The notes beneath the pieces are model-generated. The model saw only the letters and a list, made by a program, of their open reading frames with translations. It had not been told where the DNA came from and searched no databases. A stretch of 64,000 nucleotides of DNA from NCBI GenBank assembly GCA_027459625.1, contig DAIDHP010000017.1, forward strand, positions 1 to 64,000. The letters run 5' to 3'. The stretch is from Chthonomonadales bacterium (GTDB lineage Bacteria > Armatimonadota > Chthonomonadetes > Chthonomonadales > CAJBBX01). The translations under genes were made by a program, and so were the position numbers. Positions 8,573 through 17,333 of the stretch are shown one piece after another (the first letter of the stretch is position 1; each line of letters opens with the position of its first letter).

Positions 8573-10120
8573 CTATTTATTATGCCTGGTGATCTCCGGC
8601 CAATTGTCCGTGCGGAACGGGAAAGCGGGCAGATCATCTTTGTTGTATAGGGTTACAACAAGGTAGGAAGCCCATCCATATCTCACCGCGACGGGATTTG
8701 GGACCTCAGGGGAGGATACCTCCACAGTGTCATCGCTCGTGATCTTTGCGTTCGCCCACACCCATTGCTGATCGGCTCCGGCAATGGCGAAACCTTTGAC
8801 CACCCCTCCCTTCGCCATCAAACCGCCATCGGTATGGGTGAAGGTGATTATGGCTTTATCTCCCTGCACCTTCATGGATTGATACACGGGTCCGTAGCAT
8901 GTCACATCCTCGCCGTAGACGTGTTTCTCCGCAACCAGTGCGAGGCGTTTACCCACATCCTGCTTGTCCTTGGGGTGGATGTCCGTAGGGTTGCCGATAT
9001 CGAACGCGGTGGCGATCCAGGTGTCAGGAAGGTCTTGCGTGGTAAGCCATTGCGCCTCTCGTAACTCCGCCCATGCGTCATTCCCAGGCTTTTTGGGAGG
9101 TCCGATAAAGCCGGCAAGCTGTACGATGAGGAACGGGAAATCATATCCCCATCTGTCACGCCAGTCGGAAATCATCACCGGAAGAAGCGTGCGGTACTGA
9201 TACGCTCTGCCCGCGTTGTTCTCGCCTTGATACCAGATCACCCCTTTTATTCTGATCGGTATGAGAGGGTTGATCATGCCATTGTAGAGAACTGCGGGAT
9301 AATTCGAGTTCCTCTCAATGGATTGCAGAATCGGCTCATTGTGCAGTTTCATCGCCACGTCCAGTTGCGCCAATTGCGAATCGAAATCCGTCATTCGTGT
9401 TTTCAACTGCCGTTCGCTTGTCCAGGATTCCGCCGGAGTACCCCCCCATGAGGAGTGGATTAGCCCGATAGGCACATGGAGGTTCCTGTAAAGGTCCCTT
9501 CCGAAGAAGTACGCCACTGCGGAGAAACCTCCCCAATCGCCGTCCTTGCGAAGGTTATCCGGGGTGCAGACGTCCCATGCGCCTTTACAGGTGGATGCGG
9601 GTTTCAGAGTGAGTTGATTCGGAACGAAAAACAGACGAACTTTTGGGTAATTCGCTTTGGAGATCACCTTGTCAGGATCTAACAGATTTCCCACGCCGAA
9701 TTGCATGTTCGATTGCCCGGAGCATAGCCACACGTCTCCGATGAGGATATTGGAGAAATGAGCCTGTGCATTGTCCGGACCGGAGACGATCATGTCATAC
9801 GGTCCGCCCGCTTTCATTGAAGGCAGCTTAACCATCCATTTTCCATCCGAGGTGGCGGTCGCTTCATACCTCTTTCCTCTGAATGTTAGGGTTACGGTTG
9901 CGCCCGGGGTGGTCCATCCCCATATTGGATCGTGTTCATTCCTTTGCAGCACCATATTATCGCTGAAGAGGGATGAAACGAATGGGAGCTTGCCATCCTG
10001 CGCCAGCGCTCCAATGAAGGTGGAGCCAAAAAGAATACAGGCAAGGAGGATGGTGAAGGGTATCGTCCATGATTTTCCGAAACGATAGTCGGGCGGATCA
10101 ATACGCGCTTTCGATAGCAT
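8573..10120 (-). CDS. Sialate O-acetylesterase-like carbohydrate esterase
   Basis: A 515-residue exported esterase of the SGNH/SASA family, which removes O-acetyl groups from sialic acids or plant glycans. Visible features: signal anchor near residues 20-40 ending GALAQ, an N-terminal sandwich with FSDNMVLQR, the nucleophile block VWLCSGQSNMQFG, IWYQGENNA, and NPTDIHPKDKQ carrying the catalytic Asp/His. Start ATG has GAGGTG 5 bases upstream. With the sialidase at 51893 and the fucosidase at 25783 it suggests use of complex glycans. The length matches the family. Confidence 0.88.
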   Translation of the reverse strand: MLSKARIDPPDYRFGKSWTIPFTILLACILFGSTFIGALAQDGKLPFVSSLFSDNMVLQRNEHDPIWGWTTPGATVTLTFRGKRYEATATSDGKWMVKLPSMKAGGPYDMIVSGPDNAQAHFSNILIGDVWLCSGQSNMQFGVGNLLDPDKVISKANYPKVRLFFVPNQLTLKPASTCKGAWDVCTPDNLRKDGDWGGFSAVAYFFGRDLYRNLHVPIGLIHSSWGGTPAESWTSERQLKTRMTDFDSQLAQLDVAMKLHNEPILQSIERNSNYPAVLYNGMINPLIPIRIKGVIWYQGENNAGRAYQYRTLLPVMISDWRDRWGYDFPFLIVQLAGFIGPPKKPGNDAWAELREAQWLTTQDLPDTWIATAFDIGNPTDIHPKDKQDVGKRLALVAEKHVYGEDVTCYGPVYQSMKVQGDKAIITFTHTDGGLMAKGGVVKGFAIAGADQQWVWANAKITSDDTVEVSSPEVPNPVAVRYGWASYLVVTLYNKDDLPAFPFRTDNWPEITRHNK

Positions 10121-10355
10121 ATGTTCACCTCACATGTGGATTTCGGGATACATGCATGATCTCCTTTTACTTGAAAAAGGTGAGTATCTTTGCATATATC
10201 TTGAATTGCTAAATTTTACCCTAAAAGGTATTACGCTCATTCTATTCAATTGATTGTGGAGAATTCGGAACAGGGATCATCGTATTTTGTTCTTCGATAT
10301 AGGTGAAGGTAGAATATTGAAGAAATTCATCCGACATTTGCATCCGGCGCAATAT

Positions 10356-10367
10356 AACATTAATGTT
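10356..10367. promoter_or_regulatory. 12-bp palindrome upstream of marC-like gene
   Basis: AACATTAATGTT is a perfect 12-bp palindrome ending 24 bases before the chosen ATG of the MarC-family gene. It could be a repressor site, but a 12-bp AT-rich palindrome may also be chance. Confidence 0.25.
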
Positions 10368-10391
10368 TACGAGAGGGGGACACCGGAGGAA

Positions 10392-11018
10392 ATGGGTTCC
10401 GCAAGGCTTTTCGTGGAGGCGTTCATCTCCCTCATCGCCATACTCAATCCGATCAGCGCGGCGCCGATCTTTCTTGGATTGACGCAGGGTCAGACTGTTC
10501 GCGAACGAGCGCAGATCGCGCGCACCACCGCCATAGCGGCGACGGTGATACTGCTCATCGCCGCGATTGCAGGTAAATGGATACTGTTTTTCTTCGGGAT
10601 CAGCCTCCCAAGTTTCCGCGTGGCGGGAGGGATACTGATCGTCTTAATAGGGCTTGATATGTTGAACGCCCGGCCGAGCAGGAGCAGAGAAACGCCCGAG
10701 GAGACTGCGGAAGCTCAAAGTCGCAAGGAGATCGCCGTGGTTCCGATGGCGTGCCCGCAATTGGCTGGGCCCGGCTCCATCAGCTTCGTTATCATGTTCA
10801 CTGGGAAGGGGGGCGGGATGATGGATATGGTGGTATTGATAGGTATCATTCTTCTTGCCGGAGTTGCCTCCTATCTAACGCTCTTATTGGCTTCCCCTCT
10901 TGGAAACGCCTTGGGGCGAACCGGAATGAATATCATGACCCGTATTATGGGGCTGTTACTGGTGGCTGTGGCGGTGGAGTTTGTCATAACGGGCGTGAAG
11001 GCGATGTGGATAGGTTGA
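10392..11018 (+). CDS. MarC family integral membrane protein
   Basis: A 208-residue protein with six hydrophobic segments. The first helix carries the family's NPISAAPIFLGLTQG loop, and the second half has CPQLAGPGSISFVI, the related repeat expected for MarC/UPF0056 proteins, whose function is still unclear (the old link with antibiotic resistance is disputed). The frame is open back to a TTG at 10254, but the MarC homology starts at this ATG. GGAGG is only two bases away, so a slightly different start is possible. There is no obvious partner in the neighbourhood. Confidence 0.82.
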   Translation: MGSARLFVEAFISLIAILNPISAAPIFLGLTQGQTVRERAQIARTTAIAATVILLIAAIAGKWILFFFGISLPSFRVAGGILIVLIGLDMLNARPSRSRETPEETAEAQSRKEIAVVPMACPQLAGPGSISFVIMFTGKGGGMMDMVVLIGIILLAGVASYLTLLLASPLGNALGRTGMNIMTRIMGLLLVAVAVEFVITGVKAMWIG

Positions 11019-11034
11019 AATCTTGGCGTCTCAA

Positions 11035-11322
11035 TTATTTTTGGAAAAAAGCGTATGTCCCATGGTAGGCATCCTCAAGGCCGGGAATGCCGTTTTTTTT
11101 CGCCAATTCAACGTACTTTTGAGAACCCGGAATCAGCCCGTACCTCCATTCGCATATCCCACATAAAGTGTCGGATAAAACCAAATACCAACCCCTCTGA
11201 CGACTTTCAATGATAAATATCCCTATCCCATCCTTCCAATTAGGTTTTTTTGTTGGTGTTCGCCATTCAGTTTCAAATACGGCCATGGCATGAGTGGTGT
11301 GATCTCGCCTTTCCTTAACCAT
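11035..11322 (-). CDS. Small protein of unknown function, coupled to the gene upstream
   Basis: A 95-residue soluble protein, rich in Trp and Gly in its middle (GWYLVLSDTLCGICEWRYG). I do not recognise it. Its ATG lies inside the end of the gene at 11315-11704 (8-base overlap), so it is either translationally coupled or the second half of a single gene split by a frameshift. It contains two cysteines three apart (CGIC), not enough to argue metal binding. Confidence 0.5.
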   Translation of the reverse strand: MVKERRDHTTHAMAVFETEWRTPTKKPNWKDGIGIFIIESRQRGWYLVLSDTLCGICEWRYGLIPGSQKYVELAKKNGIPGLEDAYHGTYAFFQK

Positions 11323-11704
11323 TTTCGCCCATTGCTCGCTCCATAGAGTGTTTATTTAGCAAAGCGGTGACTTTGTACGGGGTGAGATGCAGCATGGATA
11401 TCTCTTTTGGATCGGCTAATCGACAGAGCTCGTTTGCATCCCTTCGCTCCAATGCGCTTATCGCCAAATTTTTTACGCCGTTCGGGGAGAGCGGACCAAA
11501 GAGTTGATAGCCAATCCAGTCTAATAAGAGGAGAATAATTGCAGTTAAAAAAGTGAACCTGACCCACTCTTTTTTTGTTTTAGGAAATCGGATATATATT
11601 GTCGTCCTTGTTCGTTTCCCGCTATCCGATAGTTCATGCGGAATTCTCATAACAATGGGTTTTCTTTTTCCGGAAAACAAAGCTCGCCATATGGTCCGGA
11701 TCAT
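11315..11704 (-). CDS. Single-pass membrane protein of unknown function
   Basis: A 129-residue protein with a basic N-terminus and one membrane helix (FTFLTAIILLLLDWIGYQLFG) around residues 55-75, then a short helical domain (AISALERRDANELCRLADPKE) resembling the start of a SnoaL/NTF2-like fold seen after membrane anchors. The start was placed at the ATG preceded by AGGAGAGGGGG. It precedes, overlaps and probably works with the gene at 11035-11322. A fused single protein of about 220 residues would result from a one-base frameshift near 11320. Confidence 0.5.
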   Translation of the reverse strand: MIRTIWRALFSGKRKPIVMRIPHELSDSGKRTRTTIYIRFPKTKKEWVRFTFLTAIILLLLDWIGYQLFGPLSPNGVKNLAISALERRDANELCRLADPKEISMLHLTPYKVTALLNKHSMERAMGENG

Positions 11705-11745
11705 TTTCCCCCTCTCCTGTAAAACCTCTTGGTGGAAATGCAATA

Positions 11746-12387
11746 TCACCAATCATCCGAAACTCTATCGGATACGGGCACCAGTTTTGAAACCACTTGG
11801 CCATTGAGACGCAAAAATATAACCCTTTTTAAATCCCATTTTGGCTCATTCCACATATCCCATTCATTATTGTGATTCACATCGGTGACAATTACAAAAT
11901 TGTCGCCCCTTTTAGCCACCACATTTCTTACTTGAGCGTAGGAAGGTATATTAGGGTCCATCTCATCGAAAAATCCCGGCCATCCATAATTACTCCCGGC
12001 TGTGGGATCCGGCGGCGCATTGGGACAAAAAAGGAGCCTTTTGTCCTTTACATATGAGTTTAGAAATACTGTAAATCCGCTAATATTCGCGGGCAGACCC
12101 AATTGAGCGTCTCCCATCGCGATCCCAACGGAGGGATCCATGCCGTTATAATCCTGACGATAGATTGATGCGGCCAATCCGATCTGGTGAAGATGCGAAA
12201 CGCATATCATCTGCCTCGCTCTCTCCCTCGCGGGGCCAAGCGCCGCCCAAATAATGCCCGCAAGAACAATGATAATCGCGATGACCACGAGGAGTTCCAC
12301 TAATGTGAAAGCACTTCTTGCTATTATATTATTCCCTTCAAGAGACGTAAGACTTAATCCTTTCAAGTCAAATAATTTGACTCGCAT
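11746..12387 (-). CDS. Prepilin-like (DUF1559-type) protein
   Basis: A 213-residue protein with a type IV prepilin/pseudopilin methylation motif, SA|FTLVELLVVIAIIIVLAG, about 28 residues in, and the following GPARERARQMICVSHLHQIG. That pattern is typical of the DUF1559/H-X9-DG family, abundant in Planctomycetota and Armatimonadota. The residue before the cut is Ala rather than Gly. The C-terminal part (VNHNNEWDMWNEP...LRLNGQVV) resembles the family's end but is degenerate. No clear ribosome-binding site precedes the ATG. It lies just downstream of the AT-rich block and is on the same strand, so it may share its transcript. Confidence 0.75.
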   Translation of the reverse strand: MRVKLFDLKGLSLTSLEGNNIIARSAFTLVELLVVIAIIIVLAGIIWAALGPARERARQMICVSHLHQIGLAASIYRQDYNGMDPSVGIAMGDAQLGLPANISGFTVFLNSYVKDKRLLFCPNAPPDPTAGSNYGWPGFFDEMDPNIPSYAQVRNVVAKRGDNFVIVTDVNHNNEWDMWNEPKWDLKRVIFLRLNGQVVSKLVPVSDRVSDDW

Positions 12388-12528
12388 AATTTGATAGATT
12401 ATGAATTTTTAGAGGTGTTTGATTTATGAAATATATATATTAAATCATTATGAATTATTCCTTTATAGATCGTTTTATCAAATTCTCGATGTAGTTGTAA
12501 ATAGTAATACACATAAAAGAGATTTAGT

Positions 12529-14147
12529 CTATTTGGTCATCATTCTATATAATGAGATTTTAATATTGAGCTCATTGATACGTTTCATTCCAGCGGATTT
12601 AATTAAAGATTGTAAGCCGAGCTTATGATTAGAATTACGTTTTAATAAAATGATATTGGGAGTAATTCTAACAATTCCATATAGTGGATTCTTCAAAATA
12701 TTATACACTATACAAAAGTATTTATTATTATCTCCCGTGGAGAACTCAGAATTCTTAGGAATTAATAAAATATAATCTACTTTTGAGAACATAATAGCAC
12801 TATCTAATTCCACGGAATTACAAGGGGGACTATATAATCCGGCTTCCTCCTTTAAGGCGATTATGGTTCCGCCCCAGCAAAAACTGTAGAAAGGATTAGG
12901 GAATGTATAAATTCGTAGACGATGGGCAATATGCGGAACAAACTCCCGTTGGGCGGATACGGAAGCGTATGGCGGGATAAGTTTTATTACAGAATTCGCA
13001 TCAGCAACCTGAATATTGTCAAAGGGCTGCACCAAATGTTTGGATGACATTAATGGACCAGTAGTGAAATAAATTGAAGCGGCAACGAGTAACTCTAATG
13101 CGAGAAAACATGCAGCAATATTATTGCTCCAATCTTTAATACGTCTGAAGGCAACTATTGCTGATATAAATACAAAAGGAGTTATAAAAACCGTGTAATG
13201 GAACATAATATCATGCATTTGGACTCTAGAACTTAAAAGACACTCTAGTATATTTGGAATAGTGATTAACAATATTTCAGGGGCGAGAAAGGATATAAAT
13301 AACACGGGGCTAAATAATTGAAAAATAAAAACGATATTATCAGAAGTTAATAAATCATGTAGGATTCGAAACGGATGAAACATAATATACCTGAAAATGA
13401 GTAAGGGCGATCCGCCATATTGAGAATATAAAAAATAATAAGGGGAAGGAATCCCATTATTATAATATTTCATGATGGATAATGCGACAGTAGTTATAAT
13501 AAGTCCAAAAGAGATTGTTATACAACCGGATTTATATTTGCGTATGATAAAAAGATAAATTCCTATGGAGATGATAACAATCCCCGCAGTTTCCTTAGTT
13601 AATGCGAAAATAGTAAGAGAGATGAAATACCAACGTGTGTTATTTTTTTTTATAAAGTAGTATGATAGTAGTATAAATAAAGTTCCGAGAGTTTCGGGAT
13701 GATAATCAAACGTATTTGTCCATTCCAAAGCAGGATAAAGAAGGTAACACACAGAAAACAAAACAGCAATCCATTGGGACTTAATCTCATTTTTCGCAAT
13801 GAGATACACTGGCAAGGCACCCATTCCAAGTACTATTGACTGGAAGACAAGAAGAGCTTTAGGATCATCCCATATCCAATATAATGGTGCAATCAGGTAA
13901 AGTATAGGACTGAAATGGTCAGCGAATATGTTTAAGCCTCTCACCGTATCAAAGGGAAGGTGTCCATGGCTAATGAGCCAAACTGATTGGTCAAAAATTC
14001 CAAGATCAAACGCGGTCAACGCGAAATGATTATAAAGAAAAAAAGAATGGTTTATAAATAAAATGATATACAATAATATCGATAAATATAATAAGAATAA
14101 AAAAAATATGTTTTTATAATATAATATGCAAATTTTATCTTATTCAT
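12529..14147 (-). CDS. DUF2079 polytopic membrane protein, apparent frameshift near its start
   Basis: The uninterrupted frame runs from about 14139 to 12529, with its first usual start a TTG at 14073. It holds the DUF2079 signature: ALTAFDLGIFDQSVW, ADHFSPILYLIAPLYW and VYLIAKNE, followed by about ten membrane helices. The family is GT-C-like, of unknown substrate. A better start is the ATG at 14147, which overlaps the stop of the DUF1573-like gene and reads MNKIKFAYYIIKTYFF. It is one frame off, and a single extra base in the 8-base A run at 14099-14106 (T run on the coding strand) would join the two. So this is either a sequencing or assembly indel, a phase-variable switch, or a decayed start. 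Confidence 0.7.
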
Positions 14148-15154
14148 TGATCCCGAATATGTTGAGGATTAAATGTTTTTCTGATTCACAATTGGTTGAA
14201 ATTGCGATCTTGGAATTTATTTCCCCAATTTTATTAAATATATTTATGTCCAGAATCAACAAATACTGCGAGGGATCGTTAGGCAATACTTTGTATTCAA
14301 TATTATTATCACATGCAATTTTATTTATTTTAAAATGATAATTATATGGGGAATATACAATAATATGTTTTGTAATAGAAGGCATATCGCATTTGATTAT
14401 TCCTAGTGAAATTGAATTTGGTTTTAATTCAACAGCTCGATATATATATCCATTAACCATCATATCCATTTCATGTTTGTATCGATCGTTAGATAATATC
14501 TTAATATAATCAGTGAACTCACCATGATTATATGAAGAATTTGGCCTTATATTTAGTTTGATATCGCCTCCATTTATCTTTTCAGAGGTGATATTGAGAA
14601 TATGCTTGTTATAAATTATTTTTTTTAATTAAAATATTCCGAAACTTTGGATTATGATATATGATTATATTCTCCTGTATAATATTACTACATAGCATCG
14701 CGGGAAAATATAGATATTTTGGACATTGGACTATGACATTTGCGAATAATAAAATGGTAATTGGTTTATTATAGCCTTCTATCCATAGTGATAATATAAT
14801 TTTCTGCCTTCCTTCTTTTCCTATGCTATTATAATGAATATTGATATTATGATAGGAATATGCCTTTAACAGGAATTGCTCCGTTGAGACAGTGGTACAT
14901 CCGCATGATGGTTTATACCGTATAATATGTAGAGGTTCAGAACCTGAATTATATATTATTGCAGAGTAATCGATACTTTTTGGACTTAAGATTGAACCCA
15001 TAAACGGTGAGGACACAAGATGGATAGGGGGATCAATATCTTTAAATTTATAATCAATAATATGTACCATGAAAAATACGTCAATAATAATAAACACAAT
15101 CAATAATGATGCAATAATATATTTTATAGATTTATGTTTCTTGCATACTTTCAT
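14140..15154 (-). CDS. DUF1573-like exported protein split by a frameshift
   Basis: Two frames join here. The first (15154 to about 14620) encodes a membrane anchor (YIIASLLIVFIIIDVFFMV) and a DUF1573-type Ig-like domain with NSGSEPLHIIRYKPSCGCTTV, including the diagnostic SCGCT. It ends at a TAA just after an 8-base A run (14619-14626, T on the plus strand). Removing one A continues without a stop into the second frame, which ends at 14140 and has a second Ig-like repeat (VELKPNSISLGIIKC). The joined product would be about 337 residues. The ATG at 15154 has AAGGA 11 bases upstream; a TTG at 15214 is the alternative. Function is unknown; DUF1573 proteins are periplasmic or surface-exposed. 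Confidence 0.65.
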
Positions 15155-15245
15155 TAAATATAAAATCCTTTTTTTAAAATTAATAAAATTATTCGATAAT
15201 AGCCTATTTCTCAATATTTCATATCAATTAAATTAAAGCACTTTA

Positions 15246-16103
15246 TCATGGCAAAAACAATTTCAAATCACTGCTATCGGTTCCAGATACTAATTCGAGG
15301 GGTAACCAATTCTTTTCTTTCTCGCTCCACCACATTCTCAGTATATATGGTCCACTCGTATTGTTTTCTCTACCTTGTAAGTATAGGTGAATTTCAGCAA
15401 CTGAAATCGATTTATCAATATTATAATTATCTAAAAAATTATCCTGATAAATAAATAACCCGTGTTCCACTCCAAGTTTGCTCACATTTGTTAGGTTATG
15501 TGGATTGTTTATAGGGAAATATGGTTTGCTTAATTTATTGTATTTTACATAAGTAACTGAACTGGCGGGAATGCATATTCCTTTCAACTCTGGTCCAGAC
15601 GCTAGTCGATGAATCACCGCTTTGACAACATTATATGAAGATGAATCTTGTGGAGATAATCCTAATTGGGCCGCATCTTGGTTCAATTCCGCAGTATCAA
15701 TCACGCATCTCACTGGCTTAAATGATTTTACAATTTCCAAATATTTATCAGGCATATCCTTGCTCGACCACATCTCAATAATGTTATATAATGAAAATTT
15801 AAGTTTGGCATCCTGGTCAGGTGTAATAATGGTACTGAAAACGGTTCGCATGTTAGCCATTCGAATCTTGAAACCGGGTGTATCCTTTATTGATTCATAG
15901 GGGAGTGATTTCCATAAAATTACCGCATCCGCATGTGGAATATTTTGCACCATCGAACTAACCGAATGACCCTCGTTGATTTGATTCAATAAATATATTG
16001 AGTACAAATAATGTTGATAAATCATTCGACTAATAAAGGCTACTGGAATCGCAATTAGAATAAAAAAAATAACCCACACGCGGATACGTTTCATTTTCGT
16101 CAC
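15246..16103 (-). CDS. Membrane-anchored protein of unknown function
   Basis: A 285-residue protein with one N-terminal membrane segment (VWVIFFILIAIPVAFISRMIY) and a large domain expected outside the membrane. Nothing is recognised. Features include an aromatic C-terminus (LRMWWSEKEKNWLPLEL) and a mid-region with FKPVRCVIDTAEL. The start is GTG at 16103 or ATG at 16094, neither with a strong ribosome-binding site. It lies between the Cys-rich peptide gene and the DUF1573-like gene on the same strand, with AT-rich codons like its neighbours, so it is likely part of that operon. Confidence 0.55.
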   Translation of the reverse strand: MTKMKRIRVWVIFFILIAIPVAFISRMIYQHYLYSIYLLNQINEGHSVSSMVQNIPHADAVILWKSLPYESIKDTPGFKIRMANMRTVFSTIITPDQDAKLKFSLYNIIEMWSSKDMPDKYLEIVKSFKPVRCVIDTAELNQDAAQLGLSPQDSSSYNVVKAVIHRLASGPELKGICIPASSVTYVKYNKLSKPYFPINNPHNLTNVSKLGVEHGLFIYQDNFLDNYNIDKSISVAEIHLYLQGRENNTSGPYILRMWWSEKEKNWLPLELVSGTDSSDLKLFLP

Positions 16104-16142
16104 TTTAATATATTTGCCGTATCTTAAGCAATATTAATCGCT

Positions 16143-16388
16143 TTACATCCAACCATTACAATTACATGACCCCCAACCTAAAAGATTATTGCATTTAGGT
16201 TGACTTCCTGGAGAACAGCATGTTACATCGCTTTGAATTGTACCACAGCATATACAGCATATGCCTGAAGGACATCCCACAAGCTCCCCACATCCACTGC
16301 ACGCTGCAAAAGCATTTTTGGGATTTGGTAGAAATATCACCGTCAAAAGAACCACGAAATACATGACGCTAAAGAATACGTTTTTCAT
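16143..16388 (-). CDS. Small secreted cysteine-rich protein
   Basis: An 81-residue protein: a signal peptide (MKNVFFSVMYFVVLLTVIFL, cleavage near NAFA-ACS) and a mature part of about 53 residues with 12 cysteines in C-x2-C, CC-x-CC, CC and C-x-C patterns. The ATG was chosen because AAAGGA lies 8 bases upstream and the signal peptide starts there; the frame stays open further upstream without a good site. Such density suggests disulfides or metal binding. It heads the AT-rich operon with the unknown protein, the DUF1573-like (SCGCT) and the DUF2079 genes. No family is recognised; a peptide toxin, a metal-binding protein or a surface-structure component are all open. Confidence 0.6.
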   Translation of the reverse strand: MKNVFFSVMYFVVLLTVIFLPNPKNAFAACSGCGELVGCPSGICCICCGTIQSDVTCCSPGSQPKCNNLLGWGSCNCNGWM

Positions 16389-16733
16389 CGAAAATATCCT
16401 TTCCACATAATAAAGATTGTTTGCGGCATATCCTTGTGCCAAAATTGCAAATGGGAGAACATACGAGAGGCACAGACATATTAAACCAATAGTCTCTGAC
16501 CACAAGATCGCTTACAACATTTGCCACCCTGAGCTTATGTAAATAAACCCCGGGTTATTCGTGACCTCTATTCGAATCACTACTTATCCTGTGAAGTTTC
16601 CGATTGCGCTTCGTCACACATGTGTCATCCTCCTTTGAAGACGGGTCGTGTCCCCCTAACTCGCCCGGTTTTCCGTTACCAATATTATATAGTCCCATCT
16701 CCGTCCAAAAACTCACGGGTGATTTTCAGGAGC

Positions 16734-17333
16734 TTAGTCTTCGTCGTCATTCGGCAGGAAAAAATCGGGTTCGGCATCCCGGGGAAGCAGTTCGCGGAGA
16801 GAGCTGTAATCGTCACCGCGACGCTCCAATATCCGCCGCATCTGATTCCGAACCCGCACCACCGCCATCTGGATGGCATGTGGGGTGCGGCCGGTCATCA
16901 GAGCGATTTCGGCTTCGGGGATATCCTCAAGGAATCGCAGGCGGAATACCTCTTGCTGCGAGGGCGTTAGCTCCTTCATCGCGCTCTCTATTTTGGAATG
17001 GAACGCCTTAAGGAAAACACGGTTCTCCGGAGAAAGGGAGGGATCGGGAAAATCACACGGAGAACGGTTTCCATCCTCGTCCAGGGTTTCCGGCGGGGCG
17101 CATTCAACCCTTCGCATGCGATTCAACTTCACAAGATACTTTAAGCCGATATGTTTCGCGCAGGCGTGCAATCGACTTCGTCGCCCTGAGAGCTTGCAGG
17201 CGGCGCAAACGCGTTCAATCGGGGGCGTATTTCCGTATCCGTCAAGGGGACAGAGCTTGCGTCCCTCTCGCAGCAATCCGTTCGCCATGATATGCGAAGC
17301 GCAATCCTCCCTCTCGGAGACGGGAACGTGCAA
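16734..17333 (-). CDS. Sigma-70 region 4-like DNA-binding protein with an N-terminal Cys motif
   Basis: The C-terminal part (about residues 112-172) matches sigma-70 family region 4: LTPSQQEVFRLRFLEDIPE, then a helix-turn-helix (AEIALMTGRTPHAIQMAVVRV). Region 2 is not visible. Instead residues 28-58 have C-P-L-D, C-A-A-C and H-A-C, a candidate metal site (Cys28, 43, 46, 58). The start is uncertain: TTG at 17333 and ATG at 17288 both lack ribosome-binding sites, and the frame is open for another 72 bases upstream, to a TGA ending near 17408, with a coding look but no ATG. It may be a regulator derived from an ECF sigma factor, or a truncated one. Confidence 0.55.
   Translation of the reverse strand: MHVPVSEREDCASHIMANGLLREGRKLCPLDGYGNTPPIERVCAACKLSGRRSRLHACAKHIGLKYLVKLNRMRRVECAPPETLDEDGNRSPCDFPDPSLSPENRVFLKAFHSKIESAMKELTPSQQEVFRLRFLEDIPEAEIALMTGRTPHAIQMAVVRVRNQMRRILERRGDDYSSLRELLPRDAEPDFFLPNDDED

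Larger units (their letters stand above)
12388..16142. other. AT-rich block (probable acquired or relaxed region)
   Basis: By eye this stretch is far richer in A and T than the flanks, with long runs such as TTTATTATAT and codon choice heavily biased to AAT, ATA and TTA. It holds three minus-strand genes, two of which are interrupted at 8-base homopolymers. The intergenic part 12388-12528 contains nothing recognisable. Boundaries are approximate: composition shifts near 12390 and again near 16150. Confidence 0.65.
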
